Origin: Dechloromonas sp. H13
GTDB taxonomy: Bacteria; Pseudomonadota; Gammaproteobacteria; Burkholderiales; Rhodocyclaceae
Length of the DNA stretch: 64,000 nt
NCBI RefSeq assembly: GCF_009469615.1
Contig: NZ_SSXX01000009.1
Span: 97,387 to 161,386 of the forward strand
Direction of reading: 5' to 3'
Numbering within the stretch: the stretch's first letter is position 1; each line of letters opens with the position of its first letter. Under the pieces are notes generated by a model. That model had not been told where the DNA came from. It ran no database searches and worked only from the letters and a program-made list of their open reading frames with translations. The position numbers and the translations under genes are program-made. Of the stretch, positions 7,201-15,378 are shown piece by piece.

Positions 7201-8595
7201 ATGAACGCCGATCCGCTGATCGCCACGCTCTCCGCCATCGTCGGTCCGGCCCACGTGCTGACTGCCGCCGCCGACCTCGCGCCCTTCGTCACCGACTGGC
7301 GCGGCCGCTACCGGGGCGCTGCGCGCTGCGTGGTGCGTCCGGCCGGGACCGCCGAAGTGGCGGCGGTCGTCCGGGCCTGCGCGGCGGCCGGTGCGCCCAT
7401 CGTCCCGCAGGGCGGCAACTCCAGCCTGTGCGGCGCGGCGACACCGGACGCCGGCGGCGGCGCCGTCATCGTCAGCCTCGGGCGCCTGAACCGCATCGTT
7501 GCGGTCGACGCACAAAACGACACCATTTCCGTCGAGGCCGGGTGCACGCTGGCGGCGGTGCAGGACGCCGCGCGTGCCGCCGACCGCCTGTTCCCGCTGG
7601 CGCTCGCCTCCGAAGGCACGTGCCAGATCGGCGGCAATCTGTCGACCAACGCCGGCGGCGTCCAGGTGCTGCGCTACGGCAACACGCGCGACCTGACGCT
7701 CGGCCTCGAAGTCGTCCTGCCCGACGGCGAAGTCTGGAACGGCCTGCGCGGCCTGCGCAAGGACAACACCGGCTACGACCTCAAGCAGCTGTTCATCGGC
7801 GCCGAAGGCACGCTCGGCATCATCACCGCGGCGGTGTTGAAGCTCTTCCCGCTGCCGAAAACGCAGACCACCTGCTGGCTCAACGTCGCGACGCCGGCAG
7901 CTGCGGTCGACCTCCTGAATCGGGCAAAAACCGCGTTCGACGCGCATCTCACCGCCTTCGAGCTGGTCTCCGAAACCGCGCTCGGGCTGGTGCTCCGGCA
8001 CATCCCCGGCGCCGCGCGGCCGGGCGCCGCCAGCCCGTGGTACGTGCTGGCCGAGTTCTCCGCGGCCGACCCAACCGCCGTCGAGGGCTGGCTGACGGAG
8101 CGGCTGGAACGCGGCGAGGCGGATGACGGCGTCGTCGCCCGCTCGCAGGCCCAGGCCGCGAAGCTGTGGTCGCTGCGCGAGAACATTTCGGAAGCGCAGA
8201 AGATCGAGGGCATCAGCATCAAGCACGACATCGCGGTGCCGGTGTCGCGCATTCCCGAGTTCCTGGCGCGCGCCGACGCGGCGCTGGCGGCCGCCTTTTC
8301 CGGCATCCGCGTCGTCGCCTTCGGCCATGTCGGCGACGGCAACCTGCATTACAACCTGTCGAAACCCGATGCGCAGGACAACGCCGCCTTCATCGCCGCG
8401 CAGCCGGCGGTCAATCGCCTGGTGCATGACGCGGTCGACGCCCTGGGCGGGTCGATTTCCGCCGAGCATGGCATCGGCCAGCTCAAGCGCGAGGAATTGC
8501 TGCGTTACAAGAGTCCGGTCGAGATCGCCCTGATGCGCACCCTCAAGCAGGCGCTCGACCCGCGCGGGCTGATGAATCCGGGCAAGATCCTCTAG
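7201..8595 (+). CDS. FAD-linked 2-hydroxyacid dehydrogenase, GlcD/D2HGDH family
   Basis: A 464-residue flavoprotein with an N-terminal PCMH-type FAD domain (about 40-220; GGNSSLCGAATPD and GTCQIGGNLSTNAGG bind FAD) and a C-terminal FAD-oxidase domain ending in AEHGIGQLKRE and MNPGKIL. Members oxidise D-2-hydroxy acids such as D-lactate, D-2-hydroxyglutarate or glycolate. The HVGDGNLHYN segment fits metal and substrate binding in this family. There are no iron-sulfur cysteine motifs and no neighbouring glcEF genes, so it is a single-chain enzyme. Substrate is not predictable here. One copy of the dispersed GTCGAC motif lies inside (7498-7517). Confidence 0.93.
   Translation: MNADPLIATLSAIVGPAHVLTAAADLAPFVTDWRGRYRGAARCVVRPAGTAEVAAVVRACAAAGAPIVPQGGNSSLCGAATPDAGGGAVIVSLGRLNRIVAVDAQNDTISVEAGCTLAAVQDAARAADRLFPLALASEGTCQIGGNLSTNAGGVQVLRYGNTRDLTLGLEVVLPDGEVWNGLRGLRKDNTGYDLKQLFIGAEGTLGIITAAVLKLFPLPKTQTTCWLNVATPAAAVDLLNRAKTAFDAHLTAFELVSETALGLVLRHIPGAARPGAASPWYVLAEFSAADPTAVEGWLTERLERGEADDGVVARSQAQAAKLWSLRENISEAQKIEGISIKHDIAVPVSRIPEFLARADAALAAAFSGIRVVAFGHVGDGNLHYNLSKPDAQDNAAFIAAQPAVNRLVHDAVDALGGSISAEHGIGQLKREELLRYKSPVEIALMRTLKQALDPRGLMNPGKIL
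7498..7517 (-). repeat. Copy of dispersed motif (inside the GlcD-type gene)
   Basis: On the plus strand GTTGCGGTCGAC-GCAC-AAAA, reading V-A-V-D-A-Q-N with the less usual codons GCA and CAA. Confidence 0.6.
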
Positions 8596-8608
8596 TCGCG
8601 GCTGGCCG

Positions 8609-9046
8609 TCAGTGGTCGATGGAATGCATCCGCTGGACCACGGCGGCAAGCACCGCCGTCGACCAGCCGAACATCAGCATGCCGGTCATCGCCTCGAAGC
8701 CGCCGAAGCCCGTCCAGTGGCCGGACAGGCTATGCACGTTGACCGCCAGCGTGGTGTAGTACTCCATCGAGTAGAACATGGCTTCGCGGACGCTGCCAAT
8801 CATGCCGGCCTGAACGTAGAACGCCGCCCAGACAATGACTTCCGCGAAATGAGTGACCAGCATGATGGCGACGATCCCGACCATCAGCGCCGAGCGCGCC
8901 GCCGGGTGCGCCTTCGCCTCAAGCATCGGCAGCCCGAAGCGCTTGAAGCTGCGGCGCACGACATCCATGCCGAAGCCATGCAGAATCACCGTGATGCAGA
9001 GGGGAATCAGCGCCACCAGGATCTGCTGGAAATATTCGAATTGCAT
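8609..9046 (-). CDS. Small potassium-channel-like membrane protein
   Basis: A 145-residue inner-membrane protein with four hydrophobic stretches (about 8-24, 51-69, 73-90, 116-137). The part FYSMEYYTTLAVN followed by GFEAMTGMLMFGWSTAVL resembles the pore helix and final helix of two-TM ion channels, but a TVGYGD-type selectivity filter is absent, so K+ selectivity is doubtful. Start supported by GGAGG before the ATG. It is the last gene of the minus-strand hslO operon. Function inferred only from weak resemblance. Confidence 0.75.
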   Translation of the reverse strand: MQFEYFQQILVALIPLCITVILHGFGMDVVRRSFKRFGLPMLEAKAHPAARSALMVGIVAIMLVTHFAEVIVWAAFYVQAGMIGSVREAMFYSMEYYTTLAVNVHSLSGHWTGFGGFEAMTGMLMFGWSTAVLAAVVQRMHSIDH

Positions 9047-9074
9047 CGTGGCCTCCGGGTCGGGTGTCGGCGAT

Positions 9075-9329
9075 TCAGCGCTTGCGGGCCAGCTGCCGGG
9101 CGAAGGCCGCGTCGTTTTTTGTGATGCGGGGCGCCGGCTGCGGACCCTGGGCGTCGACGAAGGCCACGAATTCGTCGAGCGGCAGCGCCGGCGAGACTTC
9201 GCGGTCGCTGCCATCCACCCGCTCGCGCAGCAGGAACAGACCGCTGCCGGTCATCACCATCAGGTAATTTCGCCCCTCGCTGCGCTTGTTGAGCCGGGCG
9301 ACCGCCGCCGTGGCACGGGTCGAACGCAT
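9075..9329 (-). CDS. Conserved small protein of unknown function
   Basis: An 84-residue soluble protein beginning MRSTRATAAVARLNKRSEGRNYLMVM, with a good GGAGG ribosome site before the ATG at 9329. Residues 20-35 look like a beta hairpin (YLMVMTGSGLFLLRER). It is basic at both ends and has no recognised domain. It sits between two other small genes on the same strand, so it is probably part of the hslO operon. Confidence 0.6.
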   Translation of the reverse strand: MRSTRATAAVARLNKRSEGRNYLMVMTGSGLFLLRERVDGSDREVSPALPLDEFVAFVDAQGPQPAPRITKNDAAFARQLARKR

Positions 9330-9348
9330 GATTTCTTCCTCCCGGCGC

Positions 9349-9546
9349 CTAGCGGTATTGCCGGAACACCGCCCGCGCATCCTGATGGGCGCGCTCCAGC
9401 GTGCAGATCGAAGGATCGTCGTCGTGCCCGCTGAAGAAATCGTCGGCCTGGGCGCGCATCACCATGGCGATGGCCGCCTGGTCGGTAGCGTCGTACTTCT
9501 CGGTGATCAGCGTGGTCACTTCGTCGAGGTGCTCTTCGTAGGTCAT
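9349..9546 (-). CDS. Small acidic protein of unknown function
   Basis: A 65-residue protein, mostly helical in appearance, whose ATG overlaps the stop of the YkgJ-type gene (ATGA), implying translational coupling. Composition is acidic in the middle (QADDFFSGHDDD). No family recognised. Conservation of the tight overlap within an operon supports it being translated. Confidence 0.65.
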   Translation of the reverse strand: MTYEEHLDEVTTLITEKYDATDQAAIAMVMRAQADDFFSGHDDDPSICTLERAHQDARAVFRQYR

Positions 9547-9863
9547 GGAGTCGGTCCGGCAAGGTAGAGGGTCCGTTCGGCGCGGCAGTCGTCGCCACCC
9601 ATCCGGTAGTCGCGGCAGATGAAGGGGCGGCGCGCGTAGATGGTGCACCGCATGGTATTGCGATCGAGCGCCGCGCACCAGCCGTCGGCGAGCCGCCGCA
9701 GCACCCAGCCGCCCCAGCGATCCTCGGCAGTGAAGCGGGCAGGAACGTCGTCGTCGCCGGTCAGCATGACTTCCAGGCGGCAGCAGCAGGCGGCGCAGGT
9801 GTCGCAGGAAACCGCCGCATCGTTGCCGGCGGCGGGGTCAGCCGCGTTCGGGTGCGGTTTCAG
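9543..9863 (-). CDS. YkgJ family cysteine-cluster protein, probable CTG start
   Basis: The frame encodes the YkgJ/UPF0153 pattern: CDTCAACCCRLEV near the N-terminus, then C-x2-Y-x5-C around CTIYARRPFICRDY and a last C in DDCRAE. These cysteines are thought to bind Zn or an Fe-S cluster. Starting at the only in-frame ATG (9767) would remove the essential N-terminal cysteines, and no ATG, GTG or TTG exists upstream in frame. A CTG at 9863-9861 overlaps the hslO stop as CTGA, the same geometry as the ATGA overlaps elsewhere in this operon, so I take it as start (106 residues). Role of the family is unclear. Confidence 0.8.
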   Translation of the reverse strand: MKPHPNAADPAAGNDAAVSCDTCAACCCRLEVMLTGDDDVPARFTAEDRWGGWVLRRLADGWCAALDRNTMRCTIYARRPFICRDYRMGGDDCRAERTLYLAGPTP

Positions 9864-10738
9864 TGCAGCGTCCGGCCGGCGTCGGAAAACAGCTCGGCGA
9901 CGTCCTCGGCGCTGAAGCGGTATTCGTGGTTGCAGATGTCGTCGCGGATCAGGATCTCGCCGTGCTCACGCAGGATCGTCTCGGCATCCTCGCGGCCCAG
10001 GCTGCGGATCATGTCGCGCACCTTGGTCCAGTCCTCCGGGCAGTGGTAGACCACCGGCGCCGGGTCGTAGACGCGCACGCCGTGGCTCGCCATGTCCTCA
10101 TGGAAGAGGCGGCCGAGCAGGGCCTCGGCGTCGAGCTCGAGCAGTTCGCCCGGCTTGACGGTGGCGGCGAGCTGGGTGATGCGGTGCCAGCCATCGGCGT
10201 CGCGGGCGTCGGCCTCCGGCATCTTCTGCAGGAACAGGCAGGCGGCGGCCCTCGGGCCGGCGCTCACGAACAGGCGCGAGGGCTGTTGTTCGGACTGTTC
10301 GAGGTAGTGTTCGAAAATCGCCGCGATGCTGTCACCGACCAGCGGGACGAAGCTCTGGTAGGGGTGGCGGGCGTTCGGCTGGTCGAGGCTGAGCATCAGC
10401 TGGCCGCCCTGGTCGGCGCCGAGCAGCGCCGGCACCGGCGCCGGCAGGACGACCGGGTTGCTGCGCGCCATGCCGCGCATCTGCAGCTGCTCGTTGCAGT
10501 CCATGACCAGCAGCTGGATCGGGCCGTTGCCACGCAACTGCAGCGTCAGGCGCCCGGGTTGCTTGAGCTGGGCGGCGATCAGCGCGGTGACGGCGGCAGT
10601 CTCGCCGAGCAGTTGGGCGACCGTCGGCTGGTAGTTGCGGTCGACCTGCATTTGCTGCCAGGAATCGCCGAGGTGAACGATGGCGCCGCGGATGTCGAGG
10701 TGCTCGAAGAGGAAACGGCGGACGCTGCTGCCGCTCAT
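9860..10738 (-). CDS. hslO: Hsp33-type redox chaperone with reduced cysteine switch
   Basis: A 292-residue cytoplasmic holdase of the Hsp33 family, recognisable along its length (LLGETAAVTALIAAQLK, GRLTLQLRGNGPIQLLVMD, EHYLEQSEQQPSRLF). E. coli Hsp33 binds Zn through CxC and CxxC; here the equivalent places read YHCPED (C233, E235) and RDDICNHEYRF (D266, C269), so only two of the four zinc cysteines remain. The usual Zn-release switch would have to differ. Its ATG overlaps the stop of the ArsC/Spx-like gene upstream (ATGA). Confidence 0.95.
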   Translation of the reverse strand: MSGSSVRRFLFEHLDIRGAIVHLGDSWQQMQVDRNYQPTVAQLLGETAAVTALIAAQLKQPGRLTLQLRGNGPIQLLVMDCNEQLQMRGMARSNPVVLPAPVPALLGADQGGQLMLSLDQPNARHPYQSFVPLVGDSIAAIFEHYLEQSEQQPSRLFVSAGPRAAACLFLQKMPEADARDADGWHRITQLAATVKPGELLELDAEALLGRLFHEDMASHGVRVYDPAPVVYHCPEDWTKVRDMIRSLGREDAETILREHGEILIRDDICNHEYRFSAEDVAELFSDAGRTLH

Positions 10739-11079
10739 TTGAGTTCGGCGGCGTAGGTTTCGGGGGCGAAGCCGACCAGCAGCTTGCTGCCGGTGTCGAG
10801 CACCGGCCGCTTGATCAGCGCCGGATACTGCGCCATCAATTTGAGGGCTTTTGGCGCGTCGACCGCAGAACGCTCCTCATCGCTCAGCTTCTTCCACATC
10901 AGGCCGCGCGTGTTGAGCAGCTTCTCCCAGCCGGCGCGTGCCGCCCAGTCGGGCAGGTTGGCCTCGGCGACACCGGCCTTCTTGTAATCGACGAATTCGT
11001 AGGCGACGCCGTTGTCGCTGAGCCAGGTCATGGCCTTCTTCATCGTGTCGCAGTTCTTGATGCCGTAGAGTTTGGTCAT
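10735..11079 (-). CDS. ArsC/Spx (YffB) family protein
   Basis: A 114-residue thioredoxin-fold protein starting MTKLYGIKNCDTMKKA, with the single active-site cysteine C10 followed by DT as in YffB rather than a CxxC pair. The IKRPVLD segment near residue 90 is typical of ArsC-like proteins (the Arg region that stabilises the thiolate). YffB members are poorly characterised, probably glutathione-dependent thiol reductases. It is the first gene of the operon with hslO (ATGA overlap), which fits a thiol-stress theme. Contains a copy of the dispersed motif at 10849-10867. Confidence 0.92.
   Translation of the reverse strand: MTKLYGIKNCDTMKKAMTWLSDNGVAYEFVDYKKAGVAEANLPDWAARAGWEKLLNTRGLMWKKLSDEERSAVDAPKALKLMAQYPALIKRPVLDTGSKLLVGFAPETYAAELK
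10849..10867 (+). repeat. Copy of dispersed motif (inside the YffB-type gene)
   Basis: TTTT-GGCGC-GTCGACCGCA on the plus strand, reading Ala-Val-Asp-Ala-Pro-Lys in the minus-strand gene. Confidence 0.6.
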
Positions 11080-11303
11080 TTTGGTAGTGATTGGATGGTT
11101 CTTGCTGGAAGAGGTTATTGTAGCCGGGGACACGGTTGTGCCCTCAGCGGCTTGACGGCGTGTTCCAGGAATGCGGCTTTTTTTGAGCAAACTGCCGCTC
11201 TCCGGAACCACTATGACCGCACAGCACAGGAGCGCATCGCGTTGCCTACAGTTGAATGCCTCCAGTGCCAATATCCTGCCCTGCGAACGCGCATGAGCGG
11301 GTG

Positions 11304-12077
11304 CTATTTTTGGAGAATCGGTTTCAGTAGCAGCCAGATGGACGTGCCCAGGATCATCCACGCGAAGGTGGTCTTCATGGTTCGTTCCGGCAGTCGGTGA
11401 GCCAATGCCACGCCAGCTGAGACGGTAAGAAGCCCTCCGATCGCCAAGGGGAGGCCAACGGACCAGTCTACGTGCCGGGCGCTGCCGTAGGTAATCAGGG
11501 CGACAAGCGAGCAAGGCGTGACCAGCGCCAGAGAAAGACTTTGAGCGACGGTTTGCCGTTGACCGAAAAGACTCGTGAAGATGGGCGTTGCCACCAGCCC
11601 ACCGCCAACCCCCAGAAGCCCCATGCAGGCGCCACCCAGAATGCCGACAGCAGGCATCAGTCGAGGGCTCAGGCGGCTGGCCGTTTCCTCCGAAACGGGC
11701 TTCTTCCGCCCAGCCAGCATGCGGAGCGCCAGACCGAGGAGAAATATGCTGAACACGGTACGCAATACATTTGGATTCAAGCTCGTGGCCAGGTAGGCCA
11801 CCAACAAGGTCGTTACCGAGGCAAGCAGTCCGATCTGGATGGCGGTTCGCCAGGGAACGGGATGCCGACGAGTGTATCGCCACCAGCCGACGACCAGGAT
11901 GGGAACCATCATGGCCAGCGAGGTTCCCTGCGCCAGCGCTTGCTCCATCCCGAGAACAAGCCCGAGAAAGGGGATTGCAATAATCCCGCCGCCAATACCG
12001 AACAGGCCGCCAAAAAAGCCCAGTGCGGCGCCCAGCATGAGCATGGTCAGAAGATCGACGATCGCCGGCAGATGCAT
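11304..12077 (-). CDS. TauE/SafE (TSUP) family anion exporter
   Basis: A 257-residue integral membrane protein with about eight hydrophobic helices and the two internal repeats typical of the family: FFGGLFGIGGGIIAIPFL near residue 25 and GLLGVGGGLVATPIF near 155. The family moves sulfite, sulfonates or organic anions across the inner membrane. It lies 24 bases downstream of ttuC on the same strand, so it probably belongs to the tartrate regulon, perhaps exporting or importing a carboxylate. That link is inferred from position only. Confidence 0.93.
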   Translation of the reverse strand: MHLPAIVDLLTMLMLGAALGFFGGLFGIGGGIIAIPFLGLVLGMEQALAQGTSLAMMVPILVVGWWRYTRRHPVPWRTAIQIGLLASVTTLLVAYLATSLNPNVLRTVFSIFLLGLALRMLAGRKKPVSEETASRLSPRLMPAVGILGGACMGLLGVGGGLVATPIFTSLFGQRQTVAQSLSLALVTPCSLVALITYGSARHVDWSVGLPLAIGGLLTVSAGVALAHRLPERTMKTTFAWMILGTSIWLLLKPILQK

Positions 12078-12101
12078 TGTCAGGCTTTCCGGATGCGACG
12101 T

Positions 12102-13193
12102 TTACTGGGGAGCAAGCGATTCCAGCGCCTTGGCAATCGCCTTTCCCGACTCGCTTGTCGTGGCGCTCCCGCCCATGTCGGGTGTTCGCGGGCCGTTGAT
12201 GAGCACTTCCTCGATCGCTTTCATCATCGCATCATGGGCTGCCTTGTATCTGGCATCGCCATTCCCGAGGAAGTCGAGCATCATGGCCCCGGACCAGATC
12301 ATGGCGATGGGATTGGCGATGCCTTGGCCGTAAATGTCCGGTGCCGAGCCATGCACCGGTTCGAAGAGGGAAGGGAAGGTGCGCTCGGGATTGAGATTGG
12401 CGGATGGGGCAATGCCGATCGTGCCAGTGCAGGCAGGCCCCAGGTCGGAAAGGATGTCGCCGAAGAGATTGGAGGCCACGACGACATCGAAGCGCTCCGG
12501 GCTGAGCACGAAGCGGGCGCTCAGGATGTCGATGTGGTACTTGTCCCAGCGGACGTCGGGGTAGTGCTCGGCCATGGCGGCCAGACGCTCGTCCCAGTAG
12601 GGCATGCTGATCGCGATGCCGTTTGACTTGGTCGCCGCCGTCAGGTGCTTTTTCGGCCGCTGTCGGGCCAGATCGAAGGCAAATTTCAGGATGCGATCGG
12701 TTCCCTTGCGCGTGAAGATCGACTCCTGAATCACCGTTTCGCGGTCCGTCCCTTCGAAAATCCGGCCGCCGACCGAGGAGTATTCCCCTTCCGTGTTTTC
12801 GCGGATGACGAAGAAGTCGATGTCGCCCACCTTGCGGTTGGCCAGCGGGCAGGGAACGCCCGGCATCAGGCGAACCGGGCGCACATTGGCGTACTGGTCG
12901 AAATCGCGGCGGAACTTGAGTAGCGAGCCCCAGAGCGAGACGTGGTCCGGCACGGTGGCGGGCCAGCCGACGGCGCCGAAGTAGATGGCGTCAAAGCGCC
13001 TTAGCTGCTCGAACCAGTCGTCCGGCATCATCCTGCCGTGTTCGAGGTAGTAATCGCAATTCGCCCACGCGAAGGTCGTGAATTCCAGATCAAGGTCGAA
13101 TTTGCGCATCGCCACGTCAAGGACGCGCAGACCCTCGGGCATGACTTCCTTGCCGATCCCGTCGCCGGCGATCACCGCGATTTTGTGCTTCAT
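12102..13193 (-). CDS. ttuC: Tartrate dehydrogenase/decarboxylase (D-malate dehydrogenase type)
   Basis: A 363-residue NAD- and metal-dependent beta-decarboxylating dehydrogenase of the isopropylmalate/isocitrate dehydrogenase superfamily. The N-terminus GDGIGKEV, the FGDILSDLGPA metal-binding stretch and EPVHGSAPDIYGQGIANP are family signatures. The length and overall sequence match tartrate dehydrogenases, which oxidise tartrate to oxaloglycolate or oxidatively decarboxylate D-malate. The divergent LysR gene and the tartrate permease and dehydratase genes nearby support the assignment. A GGGGAG ribosome site precedes the ATG. Confidence 0.93.
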   Translation of the reverse strand: MKHKIAVIAGDGIGKEVMPEGLRVLDVAMRKFDLDLEFTTFAWANCDYYLEHGRMMPDDWFEQLRRFDAIYFGAVGWPATVPDHVSLWGSLLKFRRDFDQYANVRPVRLMPGVPCPLANRKVGDIDFFVIRENTEGEYSSVGGRIFEGTDRETVIQESIFTRKGTDRILKFAFDLARQRPKKHLTAATKSNGIAISMPYWDERLAAMAEHYPDVRWDKYHIDILSARFVLSPERFDVVVASNLFGDILSDLGPACTGTIGIAPSANLNPERTFPSLFEPVHGSAPDIYGQGIANPIAMIWSGAMMLDFLGNGDARYKAAHDAMMKAIEEVLINGPRTPDMGGSATTSESGKAIAKALESLAPQ

Positions 13194-13262
13194 GTCGATC
13201 TCCCCTGCAATGCGCGAATGTTGGTTCGGCTAGCTTAGCGGTCACGAAAATATTTACAATCC

Positions 13263-13276
13263 ATTCAAATGTGAAT
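13263..13276. promoter_or_regulatory. Dyad ATTCA-AATG-TGAAT, candidate LysR-type operator
   Basis: Lies in the 99-base region between divergent ttuC and its LysR gene. A related sequence ATTCGTGAAT runs over the LysR start at 13289-13298. Divergent LysR genes usually bind such T-N11-A dyads in the shared promoter. Confidence 0.45.
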
Positions 13277-13292
13277 TCCGTGGATACGATTC

Positions 13293-14207
13293 GTGAATAT
13301 TCGGCCCCAACTCGACGATCTCCGCCTGTTTTGTGTCGTTGCACGCAACCGCAGTTTTGCCGAAACCGCCCGCGAACTTGGGGTTTCCAAGGCCGTGGTC
13401 AGCAAGCGGATTGCGTTGCTTGAGGCGGCGGTCCAGGAAAGGCTGTTCCATCGGACGACGCGCAACGTCTTTCTGACGGCGCAGGGCGAGATCGTCCATC
13501 AATGGGCGCAACGCATCCTCGAGGACGTCGACCTGATGGGAGAAGCGATCTCCCGGGAAAAGGCGGCGCCGAGCGGACTCCTGCGGATTTGCAGCAGCAC
13601 CGGCTTTGGGCGCAGTCGTCTGGCACCTGCCCTCTCCGCGTTGGCGCGGCAATTCCCGCAACTCGAGATCCAAGTCGAACTGTTCGACCGCCTCGTCGAT
13701 CTCGTCGATGAAGGCTTTCAACTCGACATCCGGATCGGCCATGTGCACGAGGGGAACGTCATCAAGCGCCGGATTGCCCGCAATCGGCGGGTGCTGTGTG
13801 CCGCGCCGTCCTATGTCGAACGATTCGGGATGCCGCAATCGCTGGAGGACCTGAAGGCGCATCGCTGCATTCCGATCCGCGAGCGCGACCAGGATTTCGG
13901 ACGTTGGGAACTGGAGGGGCCGGAAGGCCTCGTCGCCATCAAGGTCAGCGGGCCGCTCTCGGCCAACAACGGGGAAATTGTCCGCCAGTGGGCCATCGAC
14001 GGTCACGGCATCATTCTGCGCTCGACCTGGGACATCTCCCGTGAGATCGAGGCCGGTGCGCTGCTGCCGGTATTGCCGCAGTACTTCCAGCAGGCGGACG
14101 TCTGGGCTGTCTATCCTTCCCGGCTATCGGTATCCGCCAAGGTCAAGGTCTGCGTCGAATTTCTTGAGCAATGGTTCGACCAGACCGGGATGAACGAACG
14201 CCTGTAG
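13293..14207 (+). CDS. LysR-family regulator divergent from ttuC
   Basis: A 304-residue LysR protein read from a GTG start. The winged helix-turn-helix is at about residues 8-66 (FAETARELGVSKAVVSKRIALLE) and the periplasmic-binding-like effector domain spans about 95-300. It belongs to the CrgA/DmlR-like group. Its position back to back with ttuC suggests control of the ttuC-TSUP operon in response to tartrate or malate. The effector is inferred, not shown by sequence. Confidence 0.93.
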   Translation: MNIRPQLDDLRLFCVVARNRSFAETARELGVSKAVVSKRIALLEAAVQERLFHRTTRNVFLTAQGEIVHQWAQRILEDVDLMGEAISREKAAPSGLLRICSSTGFGRSRLAPALSALARQFPQLEIQVELFDRLVDLVDEGFQLDIRIGHVHEGNVIKRRIARNRRVLCAAPSYVERFGMPQSLEDLKAHRCIPIRERDQDFGRWELEGPEGLVAIKVSGPLSANNGEIVRQWAIDGHGIILRSTWDISREIEAGALLPVLPQYFQQADVWAVYPSRLSVSAKVKVCVEFLEQWFDQTGMNERL

Positions 14208-14209
14208 CG

Positions 14210-15133
14210 CTACCAGTTCGAGCGGTTCTGGCTCGGACTGTCCGCATGCTGGCTCAGATAGTTGCGCAGGTGTTCGACAAAATAGGCAACCTTGGCGGAA
14301 AGGTTCAGTCGTTCCAGGTATACCGCATAGACATCGGCGGGCGGCGTGTCGTAATCCGCCAGAACCTGCACCAGTCGGCCACTCCGCAGATACTTGGCGA
14401 CATCCCACTCGGCGCGCATCAGGATGCCATGCCCCTCCAAAGCCCAGTTGAGGGCGACTTCCCCGTCATTGGTGCTCAACTTTCCATGCACCTTGACGGT
14501 TTCCGTTTGCTTCCCGCGGCTCAGTCGCCAATTGCCATAGGCGGCTTCATTTTGTCGCAGCACGATGCACTGATGTTGCGTGAGCTCATGGGGATGGGCG
14601 GGATGGCCGGCCGTGCGCAGGTATGTCGGCGATGCGCACAGGAGCCGCCGGTTGGCGGCGATCTTCTTGGCAATCAGCCGTGAGTCGGGCATGTCGCCAA
14701 AGCGGATCGAAACGTCGATCGCTTCATCCGGGAGGCTGACCGGACGGTCGGTAAGGTGGAGTTGTACCTCGACGTCCGGGTAGGTTTTCGTGAACGCCGA
14801 GATGGCCGGGCCGATGTAGGAACGACCAAAGCCAAGCGGCGCATTGACCCGCAACAACCCTTTCGGGGCAGCGCGGCTGCTTGATACCAGACGCTCCATT
14901 TCGTCGATGTCGCTCAGGATGCGCAACGCATTCGCGAAATAGACCTCGCCTTCGCTGGTGAGGCTGATCCGGCGGGTTGTCCGATTGAGGAGCCGCACGC
15001 CGAGACGTTCCTCCAGTTGTGACAGGCGCCGGGAAACCGCCGGCGGGGTCAGGTTCAGTTCCCGCGCGGTGGCTGCGAGGCTCCCCTGTTTGACCAGAAG
15101 ACAGAAGAAGGCGAGTTCCGAGTCGGTGTTCAT
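14210..15133 (-). CDS. LysR-family regulator divergent from the tartrate permease operon
   Basis: A 307-residue LysR protein with helix-turn-helix at residues 8-66 (SLAATARELNLTPPAVSRRLSQLEERLG) and an effector domain to about 295. It ends two bases from the stop of the other LysR gene, tail to tail, and is divergent from the ttuB-ttdA-ttdB operon, so it likely activates that operon with tartrate as coinducer. The two regulators are clearly related but not recent duplicates. Confidence 0.93.
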   Translation of the reverse strand: MNTDSELAFFCLLVKQGSLAATARELNLTPPAVSRRLSQLEERLGVRLLNRTTRRISLTSEGEVYFANALRILSDIDEMERLVSSSRAAPKGLLRVNAPLGFGRSYIGPAISAFTKTYPDVEVQLHLTDRPVSLPDEAIDVSIRFGDMPDSRLIAKKIAANRRLLCASPTYLRTAGHPAHPHELTQHQCIVLRQNEAAYGNWRLSRGKQTETVKVHGKLSTNDGEVALNWALEGHGILMRAEWDVAKYLRSGRLVQVLADYDTPPADVYAVYLERLNLSAKVAYFVEHLRNYLSQHADSPSQNRSNW

Positions 15134-15154
15134 TAGTAAGTTTTTTGCAATGAT

Positions 15155-15198
15155 GTTTTAACTTTACATCGATTCATATTTTTTCCAAAGGTTTTAAC
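15155..15198. promoter_or_regulatory. Two direct repeats GTTTTAAC in the tartrate operon promoter region
   Basis: GTTTTAAC at 15155-15162 and 15191-15198, start points 36 bases apart, in the A+T-rich part of the 245-base region between the LysR gene and the permease gene. They may be regulator contact sites. The rest of the region to 15378 shows a GAGAGGAG ribosome site but no clear gene. Confidence 0.4.
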
Positions 15199-15378
15199 CT
15201 CCGCTCCACGCTACACCCCCATGGAGAACAGCGCTTTTCGGGACGAAGGATCGAAAAAGCGAAAGAGCCGCAGAAGACGGTGGAAATGGCCAAGGCCCGC
15301 CGGGCCGGGTCGAGTGGCGGTAGAGACATCGGCGCTACCGGCATCGGTTGGTAATCGTCAAAAGAGAGGAGACGCTCA

